From contig JBLNCE010000029.1 in assembly GCA_050260415.1 (NCBI GenBank), positions 1 to 26,841 of the forward strand: DNA of 26,841 nt, written 5' to 3'. The notes under the pieces were generated by a model that did not search any database, was not told the origin of the DNA, and worked only from the letters and a program-made list of their open reading frames with translations. This DNA is from JBLNCE01 sp050260415. Its GTDB lineage: Bacteria; Bacillota; UBA4882; JAAYXC01. A program made the translations under genes and the position numbers. This document shows positions 13,373 to 22,497 of this stretch, piece after piece (within the stretch, counting starts at the first letter, position 1; each line of letters opens with the position of its first letter).

Positions 13373-15619
13373 TTGCGCGCACGACCCGGCATCTCGGATA
13401 GAAGCTTGAGGCAGTATATATATCCGAGTCTCATTATCCTGATTTGCCTGTTATTTGGGGGTATCATCGGCCTGTTCGTCGGTTGCTCGCGCTCCGCCGG
13501 CGAACTCGCGATCGCCCCGCGCGCGGCCACGATTGTGTACGATATCAAGCAGCGAGAGGTTGGCCGCTTCTTCGCGGAGGAAAACCGCGAGCCCGTGCCG
13601 TTGAGCCAGATCCCTCAAGTCGTCCGGGACGCGGTCATCGCGGTCGAGGACGCCCGTTTTTACAGCCATCGTGGTGTCGATCCGCGGGCGATCGCCAGAG
13701 CGATCTATGCCGATATCCGGGGGGGCCGGTATGCGGAAGGCGGCTCAACGATCACCCAACAACTGGCGCGAAACGCCCTCCTTAACCAGAAGAAACTCAT
13801 GACCCGAAAGGTCAGGGAGGCTTTTTACGCGTTCGCCATCGAGCGGAAATACAGCAAAGACCAGATCCTCGAGTTCTACCTGAATGAGATCTATTTCGGC
13901 CGGGGGGCATACGGGATCCAACTGGCCTCGCAGATCTATTTTGGAAAGGAAGCGAAGGACCTCACCCTGGTTGAAGCGGCCACACTGGCCGGCATCATCC
14001 GTTCCCCGGGCCTCTACGACCCGTATACCAAGCCGGAAGCGGCCCTTGCCCGCCGCAACACGGTCTTGGCGCAGATGGTCAAATACGGGTATCTGACGCC
14101 AGAAACGGCCGAGGCGGCTAAACTCAAGCCGTTGGGCGTCGTACCGCTAAAGCCCCGCATCCGGCGCGCCGCCTTCTTTATGGATTATATCGAACGACAG
14201 TTGTCCGACCGGTTTTCGCCCGAGGAACTCGAGACCGCCGGCCTGCGCATCTATACCACCCTCGACAACGACGTCCAGGAAGCGGCCGAATACATGGTTA
14301 CGCAGATGCGGGAGGGTAAACCCGATGCATCCGGCGTGGTCCAGCCGCAGGTGGCCGTGGTGGCCCTGGACCCGGCAACCGGCTACATCAAAGCCATGGT
14401 GGGCGGGCGCGACTTTGGCAACACACAGTTGAACCGGGCGGAGCGCGCTTTGCGCCAGCCGGCGTCGGCCATCAAACCCTTCGTCTACACGACCGCCATC
14501 GATAGCCGGGAGTATACACCCTCCACAATCCTGGTGGACGAACCGGTAAAATTCCCCAATGCCGACGGTACGACCTATTCGCCGCAGAATAACGACGGCA
14601 AATTCCGGGGGCCGATCACTCTCCAGGAAGCCCTGGAACAATCGGTCAATATCATCGCGATCAAACTCGTCGACGCCCTCGGACCAAGCAAAGTGGCGAG
14701 TTACGGCAGGAAAATGGGCCTTGCCGATCTGGTGCTGTCCGGTCGCCAGAACGACCTCAACCTGGCCTCGCTTGCTCTGGGCGGGTTGACCCGCGGCGTC
14801 ACGCCGTTGGAACTGGCCGCCGCCTATACTCCCCTTGCGAATCGGGGCGTCAAGGTCGAGCCGCTTGCCATCATAAAGGTCACCGACAGTTTTGGGAACC
14901 TGCTCCTGGAGCGCCGGCCAAGCAGGCGCGTCGTGCTGAGCGAGGCGACCGCCTACGTCATGACGAATATGCTGCGGCGGGTCGTGGCCAACGGCACCGG
15001 CCGCGCCGCCTATATTGGCGAGTATCACCCCGTGGCGGGCAAGACGGGCACGGCGACCAAGAACGTTAACGCCTGGTTTGTCGGCTATACGCCGAACCTG
15101 CTGGCGACGGTCTGGATCGGCCACGATCGCCAGGATCAATCACTGCCATATGGCAGCTACGAAGCGGCCCGTCTCTGGGGGATCTTCATGCGCCGCGCCA
15201 CGGCCAAGATGCCCGCGGCAAGCTTCGTTCCGCCGGCGGGCGTAACCGGCGAGATCGCCATCTGCCGGGCCACGGGCGAGCTCTTCACGGACCGCTGCCC
15301 AGCCGAGAATCTGGATTATGCGGTATATCTCGAAGGAACACAACCACGTGTGCCTTGCTCTTTTCATGGCGGCCTGACGGGGGAGCCGAACCAAACCCTG
15401 CCGGGAGGGCAGACGCTCACCGGCCAGCCGGGGTCGGGTACCGAGACCTCGGACCGGCAGCCGGAAGGCGAGACGATCGGCGTCAAGATCTGCATGGACA
15501 GCGGCCTGATCGCCAACGCTTTCTGCCCGGACGATCGCATCGAAGCCAAGACTTTTCGTAAGGGCGAGGAGCCGACGCAGTACTGTACCGTGCATGGGCC
15601 ATGGTCGTTGAAGCGGTGA
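13373..15619 (+). CDS. Class A penicillin-binding protein (PBP1A-type)
   Basis: The 748-residue bifunctional enzyme polymerises lipid II and cross-links peptidoglycan on the outer face of the cytoplasmic membrane. A membrane helix spans residues about 16-38. The GT51 glycosyltransferase domain follows, with the catalytic Glu92 in VEDARFYSHRGVD and GGSTITQQLARN at 123-134. The transpeptidase domain carries S-x-x-K (Ser365, QPASAIKPF), S-x-N (Ser424, EQSVNIIAIK) and KTG (557-559, GKTGTATKN). The C-terminal 130 residues contain Cys pairs (ICRATGELFTDRCPAE, ICMDSGLIANAFCPDD) and a Gly/Thr/Pro-rich linker, as in several Bacillota PBPs. The TTG start is supported by AAAGGGGG eight bases upstream. 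All catalytic residues are present, so it should be active. It is the only rightward gene in the central block. Confidence 0.96.
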   Translation: MRARPGISDRSLRQYIYPSLIILICLLFGGIIGLFVGCSRSAGELAIAPRAATIVYDIKQREVGRFFAEENREPVPLSQIPQVVRDAVIAVEDARFYSHRGVDPRAIARAIYADIRGGRYAEGGSTITQQLARNALLNQKKLMTRKVREAFYAFAIERKYSKDQILEFYLNEIYFGRGAYGIQLASQIYFGKEAKDLTLVEAATLAGIIRSPGLYDPYTKPEAALARRNTVLAQMVKYGYLTPETAEAAKLKPLGVVPLKPRIRRAAFFMDYIERQLSDRFSPEELETAGLRIYTTLDNDVQEAAEYMVTQMREGKPDASGVVQPQVAVVALDPATGYIKAMVGGRDFGNTQLNRAERALRQPASAIKPFVYTTAIDSREYTPSTILVDEPVKFPNADGTTYSPQNNDGKFRGPITLQEALEQSVNIIAIKLVDALGPSKVASYGRKMGLADLVLSGRQNDLNLASLALGGLTRGVTPLELAAAYTPLANRGVKVEPLAIIKVTDSFGNLLLERRPSRRVVLSEATAYVMTNMLRRVVANGTGRAAYIGEYHPVAGKTGTATKNVNAWFVGYTPNLLATVWIGHDRQDQSLPYGSYEAARLWGIFMRRATAKMPAASFVPPAGVTGEIAICRATGELFTDRCPAENLDYAVYLEGTQPRVPCSFHGGLTGEPNQTLPGGQTLTGQPGSGTETSDRQPEGETIGVKICMDSGLIANAFCPDDRIEAKTFRKGEEPTQYCTVHGPWSLKR

Positions 15620-15655
15620 AACCACACCCGGGGTTGGCAACTTCACTCCTTATAT

Positions 15656-15688
15656 CCCCTCTCCCGCGCGAACCTGCGCGGAGAGGGG
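15656..15688. terminator. Strong hairpin between convergent PBP and mutS2 genes
   Basis: CCCCTCTC-CCGCGC pairs with GCGCGG-AGAGGGG (one bulged C) around a short loop. It lies between the two convergent stop codons, so it probably ends both transcripts, although no long T-run follows on either side. CCCCTCTCC-type hairpins are also a common intergenic repeat. Confidence 0.55.
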
Positions 15689-15697
15689 AGACAAATT

Positions 15698-18049
15698 CTA
15701 CGCCAACTCCACGATCGTAACCCCCGCCCCGCCTTCGTTCGGCAGACCCATCCGGGCCGCGCGGATGCGCGGGTGCCCCTGCAGGTATTCCCCGATCGCC
15801 GCGCGCAGCGCGCCCGTGCCCTTGCCGTGGATGATACGCGCCCGGCTCATGCCGGCGAGGGCCAGATCGTCGAGATACTTGTCTGTCGCCGTGAGCGCCT
15901 CCTCGACCCTCATCCCGCGTAGATCCAGCTCGGGGCTGATGGCAAAGGCTTTAGCCCGCCCGAGCGCGCCGACCGCCTCGCCGCCCCGCTCGGCCTTTTG
16001 GGTGTTCTCCGCGCGCGCCAGGTCCGAAAGGGGCCGGGTGACCTTCATGATCCCGATCTGCAAGAGCGCGGTATCGTCATTGTTCAGGGCCACCACGTGG
16101 CCGGTCTTGTCCAGGCTGCGAATATGGACCGCCTCGCCAGGACGGAGATCCGATGGCGCTTCTCCGGGCGGCCCTATCTCGGCTGGGTCTTCTTCCGCTA
16201 ACGCGTTCAACCTGGTGCTGATTTCCTCCCGGATTAGCTTGGCCGCCTGCCGGCGTTCCCCTTCGTTCTCCGCTTCCTGCAACAGCCGGAGAAGGTTCTC
16301 CGTCTCCCGCCGCGTATCGTTCAGAATCTCCCGCGCTTCTTTCTTGGCCGATCTGATCAGCTCCGCCCGTTCCTGCTTCAACCGGGCCAGTTCCGTCTCA
16401 TACTCCCGCTTGAACCGGTCGCCGTGCACCCTCAGTTCCTCCGCGGACCGCCGCGCGTCCCGGGCAGCCTTGGCGTCCTCGGCGATGCTCCCGATCAACT
16501 CCTCGACCTGACGGTCTTCGCGGGATACCAGGCTCTCCGCCCGGGAGATCACCGTGGGTTCGAGGCCCAGTCGGGAAGCGATGGCGAAGGCGTTGCTTCT
16601 CCCCGGCAACCCCACCATGAGGCGGTATGTCGGCCTTAGGGTGGCGACATCAAACTCGACCGAGGCATTCTGCACGCCCGGAGTCTGGTATGCGAACACC
16701 TTGAGCTCGCTGTAATGTGTGGTCGCCACGGTGCGTGCTTTGCGGGCGTGTAAGTACTCGAGTATGGCCATGGCCAGGGCGGCGCCCTCGGTCGGATCGG
16801 TGCCCGCGCCCAGTTCGTCGAGGAGCACAAGGGTCTTCGCACCCTGCAACTGGCGTAGAATCGCGACGATATGAGTCAGGTGCGACGAAAACGTGGAGAG
16901 ACTCTGCTCGATGCTTTGCTCGTCGCCGATATCGCAGGCGACCTCGGAAAAAACGGCGATGGCGCTGCCGATCCGGACCGGGATGTGCAGACCGCTCTGC
17001 GCCATCAAGGTCAAGAGTCCGACGGTCTTGAGCGCCACCGTCTTTCCCCCGGTATTGGGGCCCGTGATGACAAGCGTGTCGAACTCCCGCCCGAGCGCGA
17101 TATCGATGGGGACCACGTTGCCGCTGAGCAATGGATGCCGCGCCCCGCGCAGCTCGAGTACGCCCTCGTCGTTAACCTCGGGGGCATAACCGCCCATCTT
17201 CAAACTTAACCGGCCTTTGGCCGAGGCGAGATCCAGCGCCGCCAAGGCTTGCAAGGTCTCAATAATGGACGGCGCCTGGTCCCCGACGAGACCCGAGAGC
17301 CTGCTCAGGATGCGGAATACCTCTTCCTGTTCCTCGGCCTCGGCCGCCCGTAATTGGTTGTTGAGTTCGACCACGGCCATCGGTTCGATGAAGACCGTCG
17401 CGCCGCTAGCCGACTGGTCGTGCACGATGCCGGGAAACATGCCCTTATACTCTTGTTTGACCGGGATGACGTAACGTTCGTTGCGCAAAGTCACCAGGGC
17501 GTCCTGCAGGAATCTCTGTTGCTCGCTGGAACGCACCACAGACTCAAGTTTGTCCCGGATGCGGTTTTGCAGGGTGCGCAGGAGATTGCGCAGCCGCTTG
17601 AGCTCCGGACTCGCAGTATCGAGAACCTCGCCGGCCGGACCCAGACAGCGCGCAAGTTCGTCCTCGATCTCCCGGTATGCGCCGCACCGGGCGGCCACCG
17701 CCCAGAGTCCGGGATAGCGCTCGCGCCGCTCGGCAAAGAACTCACGCAGTTTCCGCCCGCCGGCCAAGGTGGACCCCACGCGCAGCAGCTCTTCGGGCGC
17801 CAGGACGCCCCCGACTCTCGCCCGCTCGATCTCGGACGTCACATCATGCAGGCCACCCAGCGGCACCCGGCCCTCCTCCCAAGCGCGCCGCGCTTCGGAG
17901 GTCTCCGCCAGTTTCTCTGAGACGCGCGCCGGATCGACATCCGGTCGCAGGGTCTCCGCCAAGCGTTGCCCCAGGGCGCAGCTTGCCTCCGCGGCGAGCA
18001 TGGCCAGGATCTTGTCGTATTCCAGGACGCGCAATGTCCGCTCGTTCAT
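15698..18049 (-). CDS. mutS2: MutS2 endonuclease/ATPase
   Basis: The 783-residue protein starts at ATG 18049 (MNERTLRVLEYDKILAML, the usual MutS2 opening); the ribosome site is weak. It has MutS core and lever domains (about 1-300), then the ABC-type ATPase with Walker A GPNTGGKT at 330-337 and Walker B LVLLDELGAGTDPTEGAALA, and a long charged coiled coil. A KOW-like patch and the C-terminal Smr nuclease domain (about 705-783) follow, with LDLRGMRVEEAL and RIIHGKGTGALR. MutS2 lacks the mismatch-recognition domain of MutS. Members suppress homologous recombination, and in Bacillus they rescue collided ribosomes. All key motifs are intact. It is convergent with the PBP gene. The zinc-ribbon ORF and RNase J lie upstream in the same direction. 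Confidence 0.96.
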   Translation of the reverse strand: MNERTLRVLEYDKILAMLAAEASCALGQRLAETLRPDVDPARVSEKLAETSEARRAWEEGRVPLGGLHDVTSEIERARVGGVLAPEELLRVGSTLAGGRKLREFFAERRERYPGLWAVAARCGAYREIEDELARCLGPAGEVLDTASPELKRLRNLLRTLQNRIRDKLESVVRSSEQQRFLQDALVTLRNERYVIPVKQEYKGMFPGIVHDQSASGATVFIEPMAVVELNNQLRAAEAEEQEEVFRILSRLSGLVGDQAPSIIETLQALAALDLASAKGRLSLKMGGYAPEVNDEGVLELRGARHPLLSGNVVPIDIALGREFDTLVITGPNTGGKTVALKTVGLLTLMAQSGLHIPVRIGSAIAVFSEVACDIGDEQSIEQSLSTFSSHLTHIVAILRQLQGAKTLVLLDELGAGTDPTEGAALAMAILEYLHARKARTVATTHYSELKVFAYQTPGVQNASVEFDVATLRPTYRLMVGLPGRSNAFAIASRLGLEPTVISRAESLVSREDRQVEELIGSIAEDAKAARDARRSAEELRVHGDRFKREYETELARLKQERAELIRSAKKEAREILNDTRRETENLLRLLQEAENEGERRQAAKLIREEISTRLNALAEEDPAEIGPPGEAPSDLRPGEAVHIRSLDKTGHVVALNNDDTALLQIGIMKVTRPLSDLARAENTQKAERGGEAVGALGRAKAFAISPELDLRGMRVEEALTATDKYLDDLALAGMSRARIIHGKGTGALRAAIGEYLQGHPRIRAARMGLPNEGGAGVTIVELA

Positions 18050-18178
18050 AACGTCAATAATCTTATCACCGGGGAGTGGAGTTGACAAGGGTAACGAACT
18101 GCTTGCTCCGGGGCCAATGAAGATGAAGCCTGGCAAGCTCTGGCGCGCGCGCCCTGGGAGGCGACAAGAGGGGAAAGG

Positions 18179-18406
18179 CTACATCTCATCCTCCGGCCTG
18201 CGGCTCAGGCTGCTCAAGATCTCTTTCAGTTCTTGTTCCCATTTGTTCTGGTGGTACTGGAGGACATCCCGCTTGACCAAGGACGGGGTCTGGCAGTGTG
18301 AACAGACAACGCCATAAACGTTGTTACGCTCGGCAAGGACAAGATGCGGGGTGTCGATCGAGCAGCGGGGGCATAGGTAGACCTGGCTTTGTTCGTGTTC
18401 CAGCAT
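18179..18406 (-). CDS. Small zinc-ribbon protein of unknown function
   Basis: The 75-residue product has two Cys pairs, CPRC at residue 12 and CSHC at residue 35, spaced as in a treble-clef or ribbon fold that binds one zinc ion. The C-terminal half (QYHQNKWEQELKEILSSLSR) is a charged helix. There is no known domain beyond this. The ATG has only a modest purine tract (AAGGCGTGAC) upstream. It lies between rnj and mutS2 in the same direction, 123 bases after rnj, so co-transcription is possible. Similar small ribbon proteins are often transcription or ribosome-related, but this is not shown here. Confidence 0.6.
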   Translation of the reverse strand: MLEHEQSQVYLCPRCSIDTPHLVLAERNNVYGVVCSHCQTPSLVKRDVLQYHQNKWEQELKEILSSLSRRPEDEM

Positions 18407-18529
18407 CGGGACGTCACGCCTTTCCGTGTGTTGTTAGCTTGGCCTGGGTAAAGCCACGTATGCTAGCAACTCAAAGGAAAAGCGCAGATAAACCTGGTAA
18501 CTTACCGAAGTATGGACCTGGCCAGGCGA

Positions 18530-20215
18530 CTATTTGGTCTGATCTTGGGAAGGGACTTCCATGATCATGGGGAGGATTATTGGCCGCCGTTTTGTGCGTT
18601 CATACAGGTACTTGGCCAGGACCTCGCGCACGACGGTCTTAAATGACGCCCATTCTCCCCCATCCAGGCATCGCAGGTACGTTTGCCTGGCACGCTCACG
18701 CACTTCCTCGATCAAGGCTTCCGATTCCTTGACATAGACAAAACCCCGCGTCACCACGTCCGGCCCGGCCTGCAACCGGCCGGATTCCGCCTCCACGGCC
18801 ACCGCAACGATCAGGATCCCGTCCTGCGACAGTTGCCGCCGATCGCGGAGGACCACATGTCCGACGTCGCCGACGCCGAGTCCGTCGACCAGCACCTGGC
18901 CGGCGGCAACCTTGCCGCCGACCCGGCAGGAGTCGGCGGTTACTTCAAGCACGTCGCCGCATTCCGGGATGAAGATATTCTCACGTGGCACGCAGACTTC
19001 CGCCGCCAAACCGGCATGCTGCACCAGGTGACGGTACTCGCCGTGAATGGGCACGAAGAACTTCGGCCGTGTCAGGTTCAGCATGAGCTTGAGCTCTTCC
19101 TGGCTGGCGTGACCGGAGACATGCACCCCCGAGACCGCTTCGTAGATTACCCGGGCACCCAGCTTGAACAGGTAGTTGATGGTGCGGGCCACGAGTTTCT
19201 CGTTGCCGGGAATCGCGGACGCGGAGATGATCACCGTATCCCCAGGGATAATCGAGACCCGTCTATGGTCGGCGTTTGCGATCCGGGAGAGCGCCGACAT
19301 TGGTTCCCCCTGGCTGCCGGTGGTAACCAGGACGATCTTCTCCGGCGGGAGCATGTCCACATCTTCCAGGTCGATGAGCATATTTGGCGGCACTTGCAGA
19401 TAACCGAGTTCCATGGCGATCGACGCCACGTTGAGCATGCTGCGCCCGGCAAAGGCGAGTTTGCGCCCGTGCGCGGCCGCCGCATCCACGATCTGCTGGA
19501 TCCGATGGATATTCGAAGCGAAGGTGGCGACGATGATCCGCCCACGGGACTGCAGGAAAAACTCCTCGAAGTTCTCGCCGAGCGCGCGTTCGGACGGTGT
19601 GTAGCCCGCGCGTTCCACGTTGGTGCTGTCGGAGAGGAGAACCAGCACACCTTGGTCGCCCAACTCCGCGAACTTGCGAAAATCCGTCACCTCGCCGGCC
19701 ACCGGCGTATGGTCGAACTTGAAATCGGCCGTGTGCACGATGGTGCCGATCGGAGTATGGACCGCCAGAGCCACCACGTCGGCGATACTATGGTTGACGT
19801 TGATGAAATCTACCTTGAAGAGCCCGATCTGATGCTCCTCGCCCGCGCGGACCGGGATCATGGGCACGGTGTTTTCCAGACCGTGTTCGCGCAGTTTTCC
19901 CTGGGCCAGCCCCAGCGTCAGACGCGTTCCGTAGACCGGTACCTGCAGTTGCCGCACGACGTAAGGCAGGGCGCCGATATGATCCTCATGGCCGTGCGTC
20001 AGGACAATCCCCTGCACCTGCTGGGCATGCTCCAGGAGATACGTGATATCGGGGATGACGATGTCGATCCCGAGCATCTCTTCCTCAGGAAACATCAAAC
20101 CAGCGTCAATCACCAGTATTTGCTGGTTATACTCAACGGCCCACATGTTCTTGCCGATCTCACCCACGCCGCCAAGGGGGATCAGGGATAGACTCTCGCT
20201 GGACGAGGACAACAA
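18530..20215 (-). CDS. rnj: Ribonuclease J
   Basis: The 561-residue enzyme is a metallo-beta-lactamase/beta-CASP nuclease with 5'-exonuclease and endonuclease activity in RNA decay and maturation. The N-terminus SLIPLGGVGEIGKNMWAVEY is typical. The zinc-binding motif HGHEDH is at residues 74-79, followed by the FINVNHSIAD and HTADFKFDHTPV motifs. Beta-CASP motifs follow (TTGSQGEPMSALSRIA, then GVHVSGHASQEELKLML and PIHGEYRHL), and then a C-terminal domain. The start is TTG at 20215 with GGGGGTG separated from it by seven T, part of a run of nine T that overlaps the start codon. A promoter lies at 20275-20304. In Bacillus, rnjB follows dapA in the same order, so this is the positional counterpart of RNase J2, but its intact HxHxDH argues for an active enzyme. 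Confidence 0.96.
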   Translation of the reverse strand: MLSSSSESLSLIPLGGVGEIGKNMWAVEYNQQILVIDAGLMFPEEEMLGIDIVIPDITYLLEHAQQVQGIVLTHGHEDHIGALPYVVRQLQVPVYGTRLTLGLAQGKLREHGLENTVPMIPVRAGEEHQIGLFKVDFINVNHSIADVVALAVHTPIGTIVHTADFKFDHTPVAGEVTDFRKFAELGDQGVLVLLSDSTNVERAGYTPSERALGENFEEFFLQSRGRIIVATFASNIHRIQQIVDAAAAHGRKLAFAGRSMLNVASIAMELGYLQVPPNMLIDLEDVDMLPPEKIVLVTTGSQGEPMSALSRIANADHRRVSIIPGDTVIISASAIPGNEKLVARTINYLFKLGARVIYEAVSGVHVSGHASQEELKLMLNLTRPKFFVPIHGEYRHLVQHAGLAAEVCVPRENIFIPECGDVLEVTADSCRVGGKVAAGQVLVDGLGVGDVGHVVLRDRRQLSQDGILIVAVAVEAESGRLQAGPDVVTRGFVYVKESEALIEEVRERARQTYLRCLDGGEWASFKTVVREVLAKYLYERTKRRPIILPMIMEVPSQDQTK

Positions 20216-20274
20216 AAAAAAACACCCCCAAGATTACACCGGCCGCAAAGAACCGGCCTGCCATCACAGGTCCT

Positions 20275-20304
20275 ATTATAACGCACTCGTGTCCAGCGGC
20301 ACAA
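20275..20304 (-). promoter_or_regulatory. Promoter of the RNase J gene
   Basis: On the minus strand -10 TATAAT (20275-20280) is preceded at 18 bases by TTGTGC (20299-20304). It lies in the 105-base gap after dapA and so gives rnj a start independent of the dapA cluster. Confidence 0.7.
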
Positions 20305-20320
20305 GTCGTGCGGGAAAGTT

Positions 20321-21202
20321 CTACAGCAAGCCCAACTGGCGCATGCAGCCCCGTAAGAGCTCGAGTTCCTTGGCATTGGCCTCGACGAGCGGCAATCTCA
20401 AGCCGCCGACTCTGAGGCCCAGCATGTTCACGGCCGCCTTGATCATGATCGGGTTGGTCGTCACGAAGAGCGCGCGGAAGAGAGGCGCTAGTTCCTGGTT
20501 GATCTTGGCGGCGTATTCGGTCTTGCCCGCCGCCTCCGCCTCGACCATTTCTTTGATGCGGCGCCCCACGAGGTGGGCGGCGACACTCACCACCCCCACC
20601 GCGCCGACCGACATCATCGGTAGGGTCATGAGATCGTCGCCGCTGTAGATGGCAAAATCCCGCGGAGTTTTCTCCCGGTATTCGGTTGTCTGGGATAGGT
20701 TACCGCTGGATTCCTTGACGGCGATGATGTTCTCGATCTCCGCCAGGCGGCCGAGTGTTTCGGGAGCGATGTTCACGCCGGTGCGACCGGGGATATTGTA
20801 GAGCATGACGGGCAGACGGGTGGCGCGGGCGATGGCGCGGAAGTGTTGGTAGAGCCCCTCCTGGGGCGGTTTGTTGTAGTACGGCGCCACCAGCAGGATT
20901 CCGTCGACGCCGCTCTTTTCCGCCTCCCGGGTCAACTCGAGGCTTTCGGCCGTGCTGTAGCTGCCGGTTCCGGCAATGACGGCCGCCCGTCCACCGACGA
21001 CCTCAACCACCACGCGAAAGAGGTCGAGCTTTTCACGGTGCGTCAGCGTTGGCGACTCGCCGGTCGTGCCGGCCACCACCAGCCCGTCCGAGCCTGATTC
21101 CACCAGCCGTTGCGCCAGGATGCCCGCCTGCGTGAGGTCTACTTGCCCTTCCTGGTCAAACGGGGTCACCATCGCCGTCAAGACCCGCCCAAACTCAAGC
21201 AT
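20321..21202 (-). CDS. dapA: 4-hydroxy-tetrahydrodipicolinate synthase
   Basis: The 293-residue TIM-barrel enzyme condenses pyruvate with aspartate semialdehyde, the first step of lysine/diaminopimelate synthesis and also the branch point to dipicolinate. GTTGES at residues 45-50 belongs to the substrate pocket, YNIPGRTG supplies Tyr135, and the Schiff-base lysine is Lys163 in AVKESSGN. SGDD and the later Gly-rich GAVGVVSV segment are also as expected. The ATG has GGGGGAGG eight bases upstream. It follows the aspartokinase gene by 18 bases, so they are clearly one transcript. The product can go to DapB (diaminopimelate) or DpaAB (dipicolinic acid), and all three are encoded in this cluster. 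Confidence 0.97.
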   Translation of the reverse strand: MLEFGRVLTAMVTPFDQEGQVDLTQAGILAQRLVESGSDGLVVAGTTGESPTLTHREKLDLFRVVVEVVGGRAAVIAGTGSYSTAESLELTREAEKSGVDGILLVAPYYNKPPQEGLYQHFRAIARATRLPVMLYNIPGRTGVNIAPETLGRLAEIENIIAVKESSGNLSQTTEYREKTPRDFAIYSGDDLMTLPMMSVGAVGVVSVAAHLVGRRIKEMVEAEAAGKTEYAAKINQELAPLFRALFVTTNPIMIKAAVNMLGLRVGGLRLPLVEANAKELELLRGCMRQLGLL

Positions 21203-21220
21203 CGCCAGTGCCTCCCCCGT

Positions 21221-22444
21221 TCATTCTCCAGCCAGGCCGAACTCGTCGTGAAGCGCCTCAAGGGCTTGGACCATCTCTGCCATGCGCACCAGGCAGGAGA
21301 TGTTCGTATGCGAGTCCGCGCTCTGGATAATGGCGATCCCCGCCCGATTGAGTCCCTTGACAACGCGGGCCATAACGCCCGGGACGCCGCGCATGCCCGC
21401 CCCCACGACGGATACTTTGGCCAGGGAGGTCGCCGCCTCGACAGAGAGGCCGAGTCCCCTGAGCAATTCCACCGCCTTTGGCACGCGATCCTCGCTGATG
21501 ATGAAATTAACCGCCAGGGGTGAGACGTGGATCATGTCAACGCTGATCCCCGCGCCCGCCATCGTATCGAAGATCTCGATCGCCTTGCCGGTGGCGTTGA
21601 CATCCTGCTCGGCGGCGATCTCGATCAGCGCCATGTGGCCGAGATGCGCCAAGCCCGTTACCACTTTGTCGTTCTTGATCTCCACCCCCGGCAGCGACCG
21701 CCCGTCCGTGACGAGAGTGCCCGCCGCGTCCGAGAAAGTGGAACGGATGCGAAGCGGAACCCGGCCTTCCATGGCAATCTCGACCGCGCGGGGATGAACG
21801 ACCTTGGCCCCCAAGTGGGCCATCTCGCAGATTTCCGCGTAGGTCATGACGGTTAGGGGCTTTGCCTTGGTGACCAGACGCGGATCGGCCGTCATAACCC
21901 CATCGACGTCCGTAAATATCTCCACCACTTCGGCCTTTAGCGCCACACCGAGGGCGGCGGCGGTTGTATCGCTGCCGCCTCGACCGAGGGTGGTCACCTC
22001 CCCATCGGATGTGATCCCCTGGAACCCGGCCACAACCGCGATCTTGTTCTCCGCCAAGGCGCCGGCCAACGCATCCGGTCTGACCTCCAGAATACACGCG
22101 TTGCCATAGGAACGATCCGTCAAAATACCCGCCTGACCTCCGGTAAAGGCAACGGCATCCAGGTTTGAGGCTCTTAGGGCCTGGACCATGACGACCACGG
22201 AGATAATCTCGCCGCAGGACATCAGGAGGTCGAGTTCCCTGGCCCCGGGCCTTACGCCTTCAGAGCCGGCAAGCTGGATCAAGGTGTCGGTGGCATATGG
22301 TTCACCGGCGCGGCCCATGGCGGAAACGACGACCACCGGCGAGAAGCCGTTGGCGAGGGCTTCACGTACCTTGCCAATCACCGCGCGCCGGCCTTCGGCC
22401 GTGGCGACCGAAGTGCCGCCGAACTTCTGGACGATAACCCGCAA
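21221..22444 (-). CDS. dapG: Aspartate kinase (DapG-like)
   Basis: The 407-residue enzyme phosphorylates aspartate, opening the lysine/threonine/methionine pathway. KFGGTSVA at residues 7-14 is the kinase signature, FTGGQAGILTD and GRGGSDTTAA bind substrate and ATP, and EIFTDVDGVMTADPR is the second conserved block. The C-terminal 140 residues hold two ACT domains, the allosteric sensor. In Bacillus the homologue in this position (DapG) is inhibited by diaminopimelate, and I infer the same class here from gene order only. The TTG start has an ideal AAAGGAGG seven bases upstream. It lies between dpaB and dapA; the aspartate semialdehyde dehydrogenase gene that normally sits just before it is absent. 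Confidence 0.95.
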   Translation of the reverse strand: MRVIVQKFGGTSVATAEGRRAVIGKVREALANGFSPVVVVSAMGRAGEPYATDTLIQLAGSEGVRPGARELDLLMSCGEIISVVVMVQALRASNLDAVAFTGGQAGILTDRSYGNACILEVRPDALAGALAENKIAVVAGFQGITSDGEVTTLGRGGSDTTAAALGVALKAEVVEIFTDVDGVMTADPRLVTKAKPLTVMTYAEICEMAHLGAKVVHPRAVEIAMEGRVPLRIRSTFSDAAGTLVTDGRSLPGVEIKNDKVVTGLAHLGHMALIEIAAEQDVNATGKAIEIFDTMAGAGISVDMIHVSPLAVNFIISEDRVPKAVELLRGLGLSVEAATSLAKVSVVGAGMRGVPGVMARVVKGLNRAGIAIIQSADSHTNISCLVRMAEMVQALEALHDEFGLAGE

Positions 22445-22497
22445 CGATCCCCCTCCTTTTGCCTCCTCCGCGTCTCCGGGAATCCCGCCCGGCGCGG

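Noticed and set aside
13216..13548. 110-codon minus-strand frame overlapping the PBP start
   Set aside because: It crosses the PBP promoter and coding start and has no recognisable domain.
14147..15139. 330-codon minus-strand frame inside the PBP gene
   Set aside because: The PBP catalytic motifs on the + strand account for this DNA; no ribosome site serves the opposite frame.
18683..20191. 502-codon + strand frame opposite RNase J
   Set aside because: RNase J motifs are complete on the minus strand. The opposite frame is a composition artefact of high-GC coding DNA.
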